Source: Legionella sp. W10-070 | Lineage (GTDB): Bacteria; Pseudomonadota; Gammaproteobacteria; Legionellales; Legionellaceae | NCBI RefSeq assembly: GCF_900640175.1 | Contig: NZ_CAAAJC010000009.1 | Location: 50,339 to 114,338 of the forward strand | DNA: 64,000 bases | Direction: 5' to 3' | Shown: positions 38,987-48,918 of the stretch, one piece after another | How the letters are laid out: each line of letters opens with the position of its first letter | How positions within the stretch are numbered: the stretch's first letter is position 1 | Notes under the pieces: model-generated | What the model saw: the letters and a program-made list of their open reading frames with translations, nothing else | What the model was told of the DNA's origin: nothing | The model's database searches: none | Program-made: the position numbers and the translations under genes

Positions 38987-41032
38987 ATGGCTACAACTCC
39001 TAAATCAGATGCTCGCACACCTTTAACTATGGAAAAATTAAAAGAAGGTTATGCGGATGAAAATCTTAAAGCCGATAACGATTTAAGAAGCCAGAATCCA
39101 CAAAAAAATGAATCAGCGGAATCCTTGCAATTAACGACCAAAAATCAAAAGGAAGTCACATTAACCTCTTCCCAGCTTGAACAATGGTTTGCAAAACTAG
39201 AAGCAAAAGACGCTCAATTTAAGAAAAATCCCCAGCACAAACCCGGCGAACCTGAAGTGAACCCTTCTTATCTTGCCACCCAATATCTTAGCCGTTACGG
39301 CCTTAAATCAGCCCGGGATGTTATCACTTTCCTGAAATCACCAGAAGGAAAGGTTGTTATCGCCATGATTGGTCAACAAATTGCAGAAATAGCAACGCTT
39401 CGAAGAGAATTGGAACAAGAACGTCAGGATGAACTGACAAGAAGGCATCGCATGCTGGCTGCATTGCTTCTGGGACTGCTCTATAAAAAAGCCGCAGAAG
39501 CCAGAGAAAAAAATGAGGCAAACCAGGAGCAAATTGATAAAAAACTTAATCAGCAGCCTCACTCAACCTCCAATGCCGATTACGCAGGAACTCGAGCAGA
39601 TTATGCGAGAGCCTATGCGGATTATCAACGCTCTATTGAAGGTCTTCAACAAGTATTGGAAGTGAAACTGAAAGAATCAGAGTCCCTTGAACTGGAAGCA
39701 GATAAAATTGAAATGCAAGGTGAAACTATTAATAGCCGCTATGATGCTTTTGATAACCACCTTGATGAATTGGATGACTATACTGCACTATTTGATAATC
39801 AGGTAGCTAATCCACAGGAACGAATTGATGCGTTGCAAGAGAAACTTGCCCAGATTAATTCAGCGCTCGATAAATATACTAATGAAATGAAGGCTGCCAT
39901 TGATCCGCAAAAGTCAGACACGCTTAGCCAGGAAAAAGAACTCCTCCTGAAAAAAGCCGTAAAGATCCAAGAAAGAATCTCCACCTTACAGGATAGCCAA
40001 AGCTTATTACGACAGGGTTCGCAGGACGATCAAGTCGAATTCCTTAATAATAAAATCAATGCACTTAATAAAATACTCGACCATCAAGCTACCGAACTTG
40101 GAAAATGTGTGGAGATGAATAAAGATACTGTTAGATTGCTAAATGAGCATAACGGTACTCATCTGCAGATGCAAGGGCTTAAAGACATGCTTGCTGTGCT
40201 CACCGGCAAGAAAACTGCCTGTACAGCCAATGGTGAAATTACCAAATCGTTAAAAGACGCTGCTTTTATATTATCTAATGACCAGAAAATTGTAGTTGAT
40301 AAAAACGGCCGGCACTACTTACTGCGTCGCAACCAAGATTTTGACTCGTTAACTACAGAAGAAAAAAACAGAGCAGAAAAAAATTATGAACGTGCGCGTC
40401 CCGACATCAGTAGTTTGAAAAATTTAGTGCTCCATAATAAAGGACTGGAAACAAACGATCATAATGAAAAGAAGTTATCTCTTACCAAACGCAGTGAAAA
40501 CATGCAAAAGGAGATTCTGCTTGTTACCAATCAACTTACCCAAATACAAGCGGCACAAGCCAATGTAGTCACCTTAATGAATCAGCAAACAGCGGCTCCT
40601 GCCCCAAATCAAGCAACCGCGCCACGAATGAGTCCGGTGCTCGCTCCAACGCCAAATCATTCTGTCAAGACAAATACTTCAACAACACAAAGCTACCGCC
40701 ATGTCCTTTTACTTATGAAGGCTAATCCTACAGTAGGAGCATTAAAACGCGTTGAGGATGGATTAATGCAGACTAACAAAGAAATGCATCAGGCATTGGA
40801 GCCTGATTTCAGGGATTTGCAGCGTGCTTTGGAGAAAAAACCCGGAGCTCCTAAATTGGAACAAACCATGAAAAGTTTATTGGCCAACATGGAACGCTTT
40901 GGTGTTTCTGCTTATAAAGAAAATGTAACCAAAGTAGCACGCCCGAAAGAAAGCCCAATGCAAAGGGAAGAAAAACAAAGTACTGCGCCAAATCCATTTA
41001 AAACAGCGCGAACGCTAAAACCTTACTCTTAG
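38987..41032 (+). CDS. Large coiled-coil protein of unknown function, effector candidate
   Basis: 681 residues from the ATG at 38987 (GTG at 38975 is possible). An N-terminal charged part is followed by a possible short hydrophobic patch (MLAALLLGLLYKKA, about residue 165) and then long coiled-coil stretches rich in E, K, Q and L (about 150-420 and 485-545), for example AREKNEANQEQIDKKLNQ. The C-terminal part is Pro/Thr-rich then helical and ends NPFKTARTLKPYS. No enzyme motif is seen. No signal peptide. Coiled-coil proteins of this size are common among Legionella translocated proteins; that is inference. Transcribed alone; an AT-rich promoter area lies just upstream. Confidence 0.75.
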   Translation: MATTPKSDARTPLTMEKLKEGYADENLKADNDLRSQNPQKNESAESLQLTTKNQKEVTLTSSQLEQWFAKLEAKDAQFKKNPQHKPGEPEVNPSYLATQYLSRYGLKSARDVITFLKSPEGKVVIAMIGQQIAEIATLRRELEQERQDELTRRHRMLAALLLGLLYKKAAEAREKNEANQEQIDKKLNQQPHSTSNADYAGTRADYARAYADYQRSIEGLQQVLEVKLKESESLELEADKIEMQGETINSRYDAFDNHLDELDDYTALFDNQVANPQERIDALQEKLAQINSALDKYTNEMKAAIDPQKSDTLSQEKELLLKKAVKIQERISTLQDSQSLLRQGSQDDQVEFLNNKINALNKILDHQATELGKCVEMNKDTVRLLNEHNGTHLQMQGLKDMLAVLTGKKTACTANGEITKSLKDAAFILSNDQKIVVDKNGRHYLLRRNQDFDSLTTEEKNRAEKNYERARPDISSLKNLVLHNKGLETNDHNEKKLSLTKRSENMQKEILLVTNQLTQIQAAQANVVTLMNQQTAAPAPNQATAPRMSPVLAPTPNHSVKTNTSTTQSYRHVLLLMKANPTVGALKRVEDGLMQTNKEMHQALEPDFRDLQRALEKKPGAPKLEQTMKSLLANMERFGVSAYKENVTKVARPKESPMQREEKQSTAPNPFKTARTLKPYS

Positions 41033-41097
41033 TACTTGATAAGCGGCTGCAACTCTTCTAACATGAACAGATGTTGCAGCCTGCTGGCGAATAAATC

Positions 41098-41640
41098 ATG
41101 ATGACTGAGAAATTATTTGATAATCAATCAATTATTTTAACTTTGGATGTTGATGCTTTTTTATTCGACAAACTTAGGCAAATTGCTCATGCGGGTTTTG
41201 CTGTCGTTGAAATCAATAGCAATGAAACAAACATCTTAACGCGAATTATCAAGGAATTTCCCTCCTTACGCATAGGCGCAGGCAATATTACCAACACACA
41301 ACAGCTGGAGGATTGTTATCAGGCAGGCGTGCATTTTGCGTCTAGTCCTGGATTTTTACCAGCAATTGCCCAAACAGCAGCGATTTACTCAATGAATTAC
41401 CTTCCTGGTATCGCTACAATTTCGGAAGCAATGCAGGTGATGGCTCTAGGTTATCATCAGGCAAGACCTTATCCTGCCAATCTGGCCTTCTGTGCTTCGC
41501 TAAACAAGTGCCTGCCTATGCTGCGCTTATACCCGGCTGAAATTGACTGGGATGAAGCAGAACATTACCTGAGTTTGCCATCTGTTGCAGCAGTAAGCAT
41601 TATTAACCCGGAAACATTGTCAGCTGATGCATTCGCCTAA
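41098..41640 (+). CDS. KDPG/KHG aldolase-like protein lacking the Schiff-base lysine
   Basis: 180 residues, shorter than Eda (about 213). The fold signatures are there: AGFAVVEINSNET (the Glu of Eda), RIGAGNITNTQQLEDCYQAG, FASSPGFLPAI and LPGIATISEAMQVMALGY. In Eda the catalytic lysine lies in EFKFFPAE; here the two candidate positions read ARPYPAN and LRLYPAE, so arginine replaces lysine in either alignment. It is therefore probably not a class I aldolase, or uses another residue. The C-terminus is also short. Alternative: a diverged or decaying paralogue. A weak ribosome-binding site precedes ATGATG. Confidence 0.75.
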   Translation: MMTEKLFDNQSIILTLDVDAFLFDKLRQIAHAGFAVVEINSNETNILTRIIKEFPSLRIGAGNITNTQQLEDCYQAGVHFASSPGFLPAIAQTAAIYSMNYLPGIATISEAMQVMALGYHQARPYPANLAFCASLNKCLPMLRLYPAEIDWDEAEHYLSLPSVAAVSIINPETLSADAFA

Positions 41641-41743
41641 ACATCGGCACTAAGCCGTAGGTAATAGATCAATCCCCTCCGGGGGTTATTTGCAGGAAGG
41701 TAATAATAACTCACTTCCCGCGCATAAAGTGGGAACGTAGGCT

Positions 41744-41762
41744 CTGGTTCCAATTGTCAACA
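41744..41762. repeat. Dispersed repeat fragment, also at 11943-11961
   Basis: CTGGTTCCAATTGTCAACA is identical at both sites. Downstream at the first site comes AATCCAAATC; here the matching AGTCCAAATC appears only after the 148-bp palindromic element (about 41926-41935), which suggests that element was inserted into the repeat. Confidence 0.5.
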
Positions 41763-41766
41763 GACC

Positions 41767-41914
41767 CTAGTACAACGTTTCACTGATTCTGTCTGTCATT
41801 CCCGCGCAGGCGGGAATCCATAGCCCAATTTAGCTCCTCAACTTCACCTGAGAGATAGATTCCCGCCTGCGCGGGAATGACAAATTGGACAGATTCAGTG
41901 AAACGTTGTACTAG
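41767..41914. mobile_element. 148-bp palindromic MITE-like element
   Basis: The first 27 bases (CTAGTACAACGTTTCACTGA...) and the last 27 on the other strand agree at 26 positions. Inside, GTCATTCCCGCGCAGGCGGG on the left is matched by the reverse complement on the right, so nearly the whole element folds into a hairpin. It has no coding capacity. CTAG ends are consistent with insertion at a short palindromic target. The CATTCCCGCGCAGGCGGGAATC core is a repeat I have seen in many proteobacterial genomes. Confidence 0.75.
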
Positions 41915-41962
41915 AATTCCCGACACAGTCCAAATCGAATGATTTACTCATGTTACGCACAT

Positions 41963-42025
41963 GCGATTAAGAGTACGGTTGGTGTTAATTAATGGTAGCC
42001 CGGATGGAGCGCCAGTGGTTTGACA
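41963..42025. repeat. Partial copy of the 1395-1551 repeat element
   Basis: GCGATTAA..., then CGGTTGGTGTTAATTAATGG and TAGCC match 1398-1435 with few changes, continuing into GGATGGAGCGCCAG, which matches the inverted right half of that element. Directly before it lies ACTCATGTTACGCAC, half of the palindrome found complete at 46730-46771. The gap 41641-42029 thus holds four repeat types and no gene. Confidence 0.6.
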
Positions 42026-42029
42026 ATAA

Positions 42030-42521
42030 TCAAGAAGAATTACTATTTTTCTTTTTATCAAGCGGGTTTTTAAATAGATCAACCAGGAGTAAAAAAGCCC
42101 CAATACAAATCGCACTATCGGCCAAATTAAAAACAGGCCAATGGTAATTTTTATAATAGACATCGATAAAATCAATGACATGTCCCAGAACAGCTCTATC
42201 ATATAGATTACCTATTGCCCCTCCTAATATAAGGCTCAGTGAAAATGACTGCAGAGTGGCTTTTGCTGGCAATCGAATTAGCCAAATAATTAACACTAAA
42301 CTCATCACCACACTAAAGCCAGCAAAAAACCATCGGTGCCAGCCTCCTGTGCCACTCAAAAAACTAAATGCAGCGCCTGTATTATATGCCAGAGTAAAAT
42401 TAACCATCGGAATCAAGGCTTCTGGCTGATAAGGAATAAAATGCGTTTCAGCCCAATACTTAGACCACTGATCAAGCAGAACTATAACAACACTTATTAA
42501 GAACCAAGGCCATTTTTTCAT
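42030..42521 (-). CDS. lspA: Lipoprotein signal peptidase
   Basis: 163 residues with four membrane helices. Conserved catalytic blocks are [37 protein letters not shown] and [11 protein letters not shown] (the two catalytic aspartates are in the last two). It removes signal peptides of prolipoproteins in the inner membrane. Its start overlaps the ileS stop (ATGA type), continuing the ribF-ileS-lspA unit. Confidence 0.98.
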   Translation of the reverse strand: MKKWPWFLISVVIVLLDQWSKYWAETHFIPYQPEALIPMVNFTLAYNTGAAFSFLSGTGGWHRWFFAGFSVVMSLVLIIWLIRLPAKATLQSFSLSLILGGAIGNLYDRAVLGHVIDFIDVYYKNYHWPVFNLADSAICIGAFLLLVDLFKNPLDKKKNSNSS

Positions 42522-45322
42522 GCAAAATGTCTCACTTCATCATTACCACTAATGTTATCTACACATCGCTGACACAGCTCCGGATGAGCTGCGATAGTTC
42601 CTACTTCTTCTCGCCTATGCCAACAACGGCTACATTTTTCATAGGGGCTTGCAGTTACAGCAACCCCTACGCCTAATTCTTCATTATAGACAATGATATT
42701 TTTACCTTCAGAAGCCCGTTTTAGCTCTACTACCGCTGCAGAGGTTATTAAAATAAACCGGAGTTCATTTCTCAGCCTATTCAACAAAGAGTAAGGCTTT
42801 TCATCAGCATAAAGTATTATTTCTGCCGCCAATGCAGAACCAACTATTCCTTCTTTACGTTGAGTTTCAATGGCCTTGTTAACCTCGTCACGGATAGTCT
42901 GCAACTGCTGCCAGGACGCCATATCGACATCGCTAATAATCGGCCATTTGTCATACCACTGCTCTACAAATATAGTATCACTGGTTTTCCCAGGAATCGC
43001 TTGCCAGATTTCCTCCGCCGTAAATGATAAAATTGGTGCCAACCATCGCGTTAAAGCGTGGATAATATGAAACATCGCTGTCTGGCAAGAACGTCTGGCA
43101 ATGCTATTTTGGGGAGCAGTATATTGGCGATCTTTAATCACATCCAAATAAAAACCACCCATATCAACCGCACAGAAATTATGCACTTTCTGATAGATGA
43201 GATGGAAATTATAATTTCTATAAGCCTCTATAATTTCCTGCTGTAACTGCTGACAACGCTTTATGGCCCATCGGTCAAGCTCAACTAATTGATCCACTTC
43301 AAGGGAATGAGTTTCTGGTATAAAATCAAATAAATTGGCTAACAGGAACCTCGCTGTATTGCGAATGCGACGATAAGCATCGGCATTACGCTTGATGATT
43401 TCTTCTGAAATACTCACTTCATGACGATAATCAGTTGACGAAACCCATAAACGCAAGATATCAGCACCATGCTGGTTTACAAGTTTATCCAAGGCAACAT
43501 AATTCCCTCGGGATTTGGATAATTTCCTGCCGTCAGCATCAACTGTGTAGCCATGAGTCAGTACTGTTTTATAGGGTACATCCCCGTAGATAGCTACTGC
43601 CGTTGTCAATGAAGAGTTAAACCAGCCACGATGCTGGTCAGAACCTTCAAGGTAAATATCAGCTGGTAAGCCCAGCTCCTCGTTTTGTTTAAGAACACAA
43701 TAATGAGAAACACCTGAGTCAAACCAAACATCCAGGGTGTCATTAATTTTCTCATAATGCTCTGCATCTTCCCCCAGAAACTCCGCAGTATCCAGTTCAA
43801 ACCAGGCATCAATACCCTTTTCTTCTATTTTGACAGCAATTTTTTCAATTAACGCTACAGTATCCGGATGAAGTTCACGCGTTGTCTTATTTACAAATAA
43901 AGGCATGGGCGTACCCCATGCCCTCTGCCTTGAAATACACCAGTCAGGTCTTGTTTCAACCATATTGGTAATTCTTGCCTTACCCCACTCAGGAATCCAG
44001 CTGACCTGAGCAATGACATTAGCTATTGCCTGGCGCAAATTGTTCTTATCCATTGCTATAAACCATTGGGGCGTAGCAAGAAAAACCACTGGTGTTTTAT
44101 GGCGCCAGCAATGAGGGTAACTATGGCGAAGAGGTTCATTATGAAGTAAATTTCCCTGCTCACTTAATACTTCAAGGATTTTGTCATTGGCTTTTAAGAT
44201 CGAAAGACCAGCAAATAAGGGAACTTGCGCATTATAGCAACCATTAGCCATTACAGGATTAATTAAGGGTAGATGATAAGCGACCCCTACCTGATAATCT
44301 TCCGGCCCATGAGCAGGTGCGGTATGAACACAACCGGTACCAGAATCAGTTGTCACATGCTCGCCAAGAACCAGAGGAACTTCCCGCTCATCAAATGGGT
44401 GTTGTAAGGAAATTCTCTCAAAAACCTTTCCTTTTGCTTTACCGGCAATCTGATACCCTTCAATCCCATAGCGAGCCATCACTGACTCGACAAGCTCGGC
44501 AGCCACTAGAAAATACTGCGTTCCAGCATCCACCAACCGATATTCAAATTCCGGGTGTAAAGCAACCGCTTCATTGGCAGGTAACGACCAGGGTGTTGTT
44601 GTCCAGATAGGCACTATAACTGGCTTAACCACCAATGCCCCGCCAATTATTGCTAACATCTCGGCAGGATGCACTGCCCGAAAAGCAACATCTATGGATG
44701 GGGATGTTTTGTCCTCATAATCTACTTCAGCTTCAGCCAATGCAGAACCACAATCAATACACCAGTGTACAGGTTTAAATCCTTGCTGCAAATGACCGTT
44801 TTCAATCACCTTGCCCAAAGCCCGGACAATATTAGCTTCATAAGTATAATCCATAGTCATGTAGGGATGCTTCCAATCAGCAAACACTCCGAGGCGCTTA
44901 AACTCCTCTCTTTGGATGTCAATTTGACTGGCCGCGTATTCGCGGCATTTAGCACGAAATTCAGCGGCGCCAATTTTCAATCCGGCCTTGCCAACCTTTT
45001 TTTCCACATTGAGCTCAATAGGCAGACCATGACAATCCCAGCCAGGAACGAAAGGAACATCCATACCACTTAAGCATTTGGATTTATTGATAATATCTTT
45101 CAAAATTTTATTTAACGCATGGCCACAATGCAAATGTCCATTCGCGTAAGGAGGACCATCATGAAGCACAAACCGTTCGCAGCCTTTCCGTGCCCGCCTG
45201 ATGGTTTCATAGATACCTTTAGACTCCCAGCCAGCCAGCATCTGCGGCTCACGTTGAGCAAGATTAGCCTTCATTGGGAAGTCTGTATGTGGTAAATTTA
45301 AGGTATCTTTGTATTCTGCCAT
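42518..45322 (-). CDS. ileS: Isoleucine--tRNA ligase
   Basis: 934 residues from the ATG at 45322 (an earlier start at 45379 adds 19 residues with no homology I recognise). Class I motifs: [16 protein letters not shown] (HIGH) and [10 protein letters not shown] (KMSKS). The editing domain and the WFDSGVSHY segment are present. The C-terminal zinc finger [12 protein letters not shown]...CQRCVDNI marks the bacterial type 1 IleRS. Lies between ribF and lspA, the order conserved in gammaproteobacteria. Confidence 0.98.
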   Translation of the reverse strand: MAEYKDTLNLPHTDFPMKANLAQREPQMLAGWESKGIYETIRRARKGCERFVLHDGPPYANGHLHCGHALNKILKDIINKSKCLSGMDVPFVPGWDCHGLPIELNVEKKVGKAGLKIGAAEFRAKCREYAASQIDIQREEFKRLGVFADWKHPYMTMDYTYEANIVRALGKVIENGHLQQGFKPVHWCIDCGSALAEAEVDYEDKTSPSIDVAFRAVHPAEMLAIIGGALVVKPVIVPIWTTTPWSLPANEAVALHPEFEYRLVDAGTQYFLVAAELVESVMARYGIEGYQIAGKAKGKVFERISLQHPFDEREVPLVLGEHVTTDSGTGCVHTAPAHGPEDYQVGVAYHLPLINPVMANGCYNAQVPLFAGLSILKANDKILEVLSEQGNLLHNEPLRHSYPHCWRHKTPVVFLATPQWFIAMDKNNLRQAIANVIAQVSWIPEWGKARITNMVETRPDWCISRQRAWGTPMPLFVNKTTRELHPDTVALIEKIAVKIEEKGIDAWFELDTAEFLGEDAEHYEKINDTLDVWFDSGVSHYCVLKQNEELGLPADIYLEGSDQHRGWFNSSLTTAVAIYGDVPYKTVLTHGYTVDADGRKLSKSRGNYVALDKLVNQHGADILRLWVSSTDYRHEVSISEEIIKRNADAYRRIRNTARFLLANLFDFIPETHSLEVDQLVELDRWAIKRCQQLQQEIIEAYRNYNFHLIYQKVHNFCAVDMGGFYLDVIKDRQYTAPQNSIARRSCQTAMFHIIHALTRWLAPILSFTAEEIWQAIPGKTSDTIFVEQWYDKWPIISDVDMASWQQLQTIRDEVNKAIETQRKEGIVGSALAAEIILYADEKPYSLLNRLRNELRFILITSAAVVELKRASEGKNIIVYNEELGVGVAVTASPYEKCSRCWHRREEVGTIAAHPELCQRCVDNISGNDEVRHFA

Positions 45323-45386
45323 CTTGTATTTACTCTTAGTGGTTAGTTTTGATAATTTTATATTCTTTCCAGGACACATCCTGACT

Positions 45387-46361
45387 TCAGGCTTTTATCC
45401 GGTCCTGAACGATAAGACTAAAATTATCCATAAAATTATTACTCTGAAAATAGAATTTAGCCGCGGTAACATCCTCATTGATTTGCTTTTTCAAAGCCTC
45501 TATAGATGAAAATTTAATCTCATCACGTAGTTTGTGCAAAAAAAACACCTGCAGCAATTTACCATATAAATCTTCATCCACATTCAACAGATGGACTTCA
45601 AGGACATTCTTTGTGCCATCGACAGTGGGTCTGCTGCCAATGTTGGCAACCCCCTTTAACCATTCATTCTCTTTTTTCACCTGTACGCAAAATACACCCT
45701 GCAAAGGTAATGTTAATCGGTGCAGGCTCAGGTTAGCCGTTGGTATCCCCCACTGCCTGCCACGACCATCTCCTTTAATCACTCGACCACAAAGGCTAAA
45801 TGATCTCCCTAATAACAGGGAAGCCCGGGTAAGATTAGCCTCAGCCAAAGCCTGTCTTATTTTTGTCGAACTGACTCGTTCATTATCAAGAGAAAAATCT
45901 GGAAAAGCCTCTACAACACAACCGAACTCTTGTCCCGTTCTTTTTAAAAACTGAGTATCCCCCAAGCGCTGCCGTCCAAAGCGAAAATCACTGCCCACTA
46001 GCAGGTATTTGACTTGCAGTAAGGAAAAAAAATAATCTTCAGCAAATTTATCAGCTGGCATTAATGCCAATTCTTTATTAAATTTCAGGCAATAAACGTA
46101 ATCCACCTGGCATTGCTTGAGAACATCCAGCTTTTCACGAAGACTTGATAATCTTGCAGGCGCTTGTTGCCTATAAAAATATTCTCCGGGCTGTGGCTCG
46201 AATAACAAAACCACCAAAGGCAGTCGCATTTGATCAGCCTTTAGCTTCAATTGTGTCAATAAAGCCTGATGTCCTCGATGTACCCCATCGAAATTGCCGA
46301 TTGTAGCAACCGAACCCTCTGAAAAACAGGGTACCTTATTTATTCCGCGCAAAAGCTTCAT
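45387..46361 (-). CDS. ribF: Bifunctional riboflavin kinase/FAD synthetase
   Basis: 324 residues. The N-terminal nucleotidyltransferase domain has [14 protein letters not shown] and [14 protein letters not shown]; the C-terminal kinase has [20 protein letters not shown] and [11 protein letters not shown]. It makes FMN from riboflavin and then FAD. First gene of ribF-ileS-lspA, with 64 bp to ileS. The upstream gap is long and repeat-rich. Confidence 0.97.
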   Translation of the reverse strand: MKLLRGINKVPCFSEGSVATIGNFDGVHRGHQALLTQLKLKADQMRLPLVVLLFEPQPGEYFYRQQAPARLSSLREKLDVLKQCQVDYVYCLKFNKELALMPADKFAEDYFFSLLQVKYLLVGSDFRFGRQRLGDTQFLKRTGQEFGCVVEAFPDFSLDNERVSSTKIRQALAEANLTRASLLLGRSFSLCGRVIKGDGRGRQWGIPTANLSLHRLTLPLQGVFCVQVKKENEWLKGVANIGSRPTVDGTKNVLEVHLLNVDEDLYGKLLQVFFLHKLRDEIKFSSIEALKKQINEDVTAAKFYFQSNNFMDNFSLIVQDRIKA

Positions 46362-46663
46362 GCCTGTTTAATTATAGTAAAAAGGAGAATTATACTGTGT
46401 TTATTTAAGATTGCGAATTTATCCAAAGCTAAATTAAGGATTAAATAATGCTGATGCGGCCAAGGAACCCATTAGATCAGTGTTTAATCGTTCGGGGCAG
46501 AAGCTACTGCGCTGTATTGAAGTTCTTACGGGTTCCTAAAGGCTCGAGACAGTACTATGCGCCTCCTCAGTGCCATAGGAAATAAATTTAAAAAAAATTC
46601 AGGGACGTTGCCTAATTAAAAAAATAATATCCTCGACTTTAGCTATTTTCGTAGTATACGAAT

Positions 46664-46685
46664 CACCGTGGCATCGACCACGGTG
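46664..46685. repeat. Hairpin, CCGTGG family
   Basis: CACCGTGG, 6-base loop CATCGA, CCACGGTG: a perfect 8-bp stem. Reverse-complemented, its core CCGTGGTCGATGCCACGG resembles CCGTGGTCAAGCCACGG at 17954-17970. Confidence 0.5.
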
Positions 46686-46729
46686 TCTATAGTCAATGTA
46701 TTTATCAACCTCTGCTATTTTACGAGACG

Positions 46730-46771
46730 TTGATAACTCATGTTACGCACGTGCGTAACATGAGTTATCAA
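46730..46771. repeat. Perfect 42-bp palindrome
   Basis: The arm TTGATAACTCATGTTACGCAC (21 bases) is followed with no spacer by its exact reverse complement. Flanks extend weakly (GCTATTT on the left, AAATAGC on the right). Half of the arm recurs at 41948-41962. No T-run, so not a simple terminator. Confidence 0.8.
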
Positions 46772-46909
46772 TACAAATAGCCCCCTTAATCTATCATACA
46801 ACCCCAAATTTCAAATTATACATTTTACAAACAAATAGTATAAATCGAAATATAGGAATGCTGCAGGCAGATTAGAAAAATCCTTTTGGGATGGCCAGAG
46901 GGTCTTACT

Positions 46910-48202
46910 CTAACCTATCTGGTTGTGAATTGTTTGCTTTGTATTTCTCACAAAACGCATTAAAGTATAGTTCGCTCGTGCTACCGCTTCATTAATAGCC
47001 TGTTGAGGTGTTTTAATGCCAGCAAATATAGACTCCAACGCTTCATCATTAATTGCTCGTATCAGGTTTTGCGGCCCAGAGCATTTTGCCACTGAATCCT
47101 GCTCATTCGCTAAATCCAATTTTGCAATACCAAGAATCGGATGTTTAGTATCTGTTAGTGAAGCGTAGATTCCATCCAATCCTAAAGGCAAATAACCTGT
47201 ATGTTCATGCCAGCGTTGTTGAATATCAGGTTGAGCAATATAGGCAAAAAAAAGAGCCATTCCACGGTAAATTTGAGGTGAGCGTCCAGACACTGCCCAA
47301 AAAGCAGCGCCTCCTGCAACGTTATTATGCCGTTGGGTAGTTATCGAAGTATCCAACGGCAAAGGAGCCACGCCTAGACGAAATTTGACTAATTCAGATA
47401 AACTGTTATAACTTCCTGAAGACTGGCTAAACAAGGGACATCGACCACTGGTAAACAGCACTGTTGCATCATTGGTACGCCCGCCATATTCAAAATAATT
47501 TTTCTCTTGCCAATTTTTTAATCGATTAAGATGCCTAATAATAGCAGGATTATTGTAAACCGCCAGGGAGTGACTGGCATCAATCATTGGCAACCCATGA
47601 ATTGCTGAGAAAGACTCCAGATGTATCCAGGCTGGATAAGCGGTAGTATAAACACACTCCGATCCCGCCCTTTTTAACCTCTCAGCGAGGATTTCCATTT
47701 CTTGCCATGTCTGTGGAAACTTATCTGGAGTATAACCAAGTTTGGCCAGGACATCCGCATTGTAATAAATCACCGGCACAGAAATATTAAAAGGCATCGC
47801 TAGTAAATGCTGATCATCACTATAATAAGATCGTACTGCTGAAAGGAAACTGGCTTTAGGCAAATTGATGCCTTGCTCTCGCATAATATCGTCTACGGGT
47901 TTGATAATGCCCTCAGGATGAAGCACGGTTGCAGTACCCACTTCAAAAATCTGTACCATATCAGGCGGCTGTTTTGCTCGAAAAGCTGCAGCAAAGCTGG
48001 TAATGGCTTCAGTATATTCTCCCTTATAAACAGGTTTTATCAAATAATCAGGATAACGGCGGTTAAAATCACTGGTCAGCTGATTGATTTCATCCCCCAA
48101 ATACCCGGCAAGTGAATGCCACATGATAATCTCTACCGATCTGGCCTGCAGACAACCTAAGTAAATGAAGAATAACAGCGCGTATGTAAATAGTCGGCTC
48201 AT
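46910..48202 (-). CDS. ugpB: sn-Glycerol-3-phosphate-binding periplasmic protein UgpB
   Basis: 430 residues with a signal peptide (SRLFTYALLFFIYLGCLQA). The mature start VEIIMWHSLAGYLGDEINQL and later FNRRYPDYLIKPVYKGEYTE and AMPFNISVPVIYYN are characteristic of UgpB. It binds glycerol-3-phosphate or glycerophosphodiesters for an ABC importer. The start overlaps the ugpQ stop (ATGA type). The permease and ATPase genes ugpAEC are not in the window. Confidence 0.93.
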   Translation of the reverse strand: MSRLFTYALLFFIYLGCLQARSVEIIMWHSLAGYLGDEINQLTSDFNRRYPDYLIKPVYKGEYTEAITSFAAAFRAKQPPDMVQIFEVGTATVLHPEGIIKPVDDIMREQGINLPKASFLSAVRSYYSDDQHLLAMPFNISVPVIYYNADVLAKLGYTPDKFPQTWQEMEILAERLKRAGSECVYTTAYPAWIHLESFSAIHGLPMIDASHSLAVYNNPAIIRHLNRLKNWQEKNYFEYGGRTNDATVLFTSGRCPLFSQSSGSYNSLSELVKFRLGVAPLPLDTSITTQRHNNVAGGAAFWAVSGRSPQIYRGMALFFAYIAQPDIQQRWHEHTGYLPLGLDGIYASLTDTKHPILGIAKLDLANEQDSVAKCSGPQNLIRAINDEALESIFAGIKTPQQAINEAVARANYTLMRFVRNTKQTIHNQIG

Positions 48203-48918
48203 AATAAATCAGGGTAATCACTAAAGACTGCATCCACCCCCCAGTCGAGAAGCTTTTTTGCCTGCCGTCTTCGATTGACAGTATAGGCTAAAAGGACATA
48301 GCCTTGTTGTTTAATGTCCCGTACTCGGGCAGCAGTAAGCGCCCGCTTATTATAGTGCACGGAGTAGCACTGTAGTTCCCTGGCTTTTTGCAACCAATCC
48401 TCATCCCATTTATCAAGCAGTAATCCAAGCGGCATTTCGGGTGCTAGACTATGGCATAACGTTAAAGCAGCAAGATCAAAACTGGAGAGCAGAGGCAATG
48501 GCTTATTTTCTGGCCAATACTGATTAATATGGGAGAGAACCGCTACTGTCGTTTGTTCTGTCGTGCCAGGGTAAGGTTTGATTTCAATATTTGCCTGGAC
48601 ATCAGAAGCAGTTAACCACTCCAGTACTTCACGCAGATGAGGTATTTTTTCACCGCGATAACGGCGGGAAAACCATCGTCCTGCATCTAAAGATTGTAAA
48701 TACTCTGCGGTAGCCAATCCGGTTTTCCCTTGGCCATTGGTAGTTCTTGACAGCGTGTCATCATGAAAAACAAAAGGCTCTCCGTCTACGCTGACCATGA
48801 CATCAAATTCAATATAACGACACCCTTGCGCTAAGGCCTGATTGAAAGCCGCCATCGTATTTTCGGGAGCATAGGCAGAGGCTCCTCGATGCCCAATAAT
48901 TTTTTCAATTGTTTGCAA
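48199..48918 (-). CDS. ugpQ: Glycerophosphodiester phosphodiesterase
   Basis: About 239 residues from a TTG at 48918, which has AGAGGG eight bases upstream; a GTG at 48963 is a longer alternative but lies deep in the upstream gene. GDPD motifs: IIGHRGASAYAPENTMAAFN (first His and Arg), YIEFDVMVSVDGEPFVFHDD (Glu, Asp, His) and ANIEIKPYPGT. It hydrolyses glycerophosphodiesters to glycerol-3-phosphate and alcohol. No signal peptide, so cytoplasmic like E. coli UgpQ. The overlapping position with ugpB fits a shared role in phosphate or lipid-headgroup recycling. Confidence 0.92.
   Translation of the reverse strand: MQTIEKIIGHRGASAYAPENTMAAFNQALAQGCRYIEFDVMVSVDGEPFVFHDDTLSRTTNGQGKTGLATAEYLQSLDAGRWFSRRYRGEKIPHLREVLEWLTASDVQANIEIKPYPGTTEQTTVAVLSHINQYWPENKPLPLLSSFDLAALTLCHSLAPEMPLGLLLDKWDEDWLQKARELQCYSVHYNKRALTAARVRDIKQQGYVLLAYTVNRRRQAKKLLDWGVDAVFSDYPDLL

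Larger units (their letters stand above)
46362..46909. other. 548-bp intergenic region with several inverted repeats
   Basis: No gene supported. It contains an 8-bp inverted pair AGGAACCC (46463-46470) and GGGTTCCT (46530-46537), a CCGTGG-type hairpin (46664-46685) and a 42-bp perfect palindrome (46730-46771). It lies between the divergent-side of ribF and the end of ugpB; the promoter of ribF must lie in its left part. Confidence 0.6.

Noticed and set aside
45478..45954. Plus-strand open frame of 158 codons inside ribF
   Set aside because: Antisense shadow of ribF; Ser/Thr/Pro-biased composition, no start signal.
46430..46600. Insertion-sequence remnant in the gap upstream of ribF
   Set aside because: Only an 8-bp inverted pair is seen, with no transposase-like residues in any frame.
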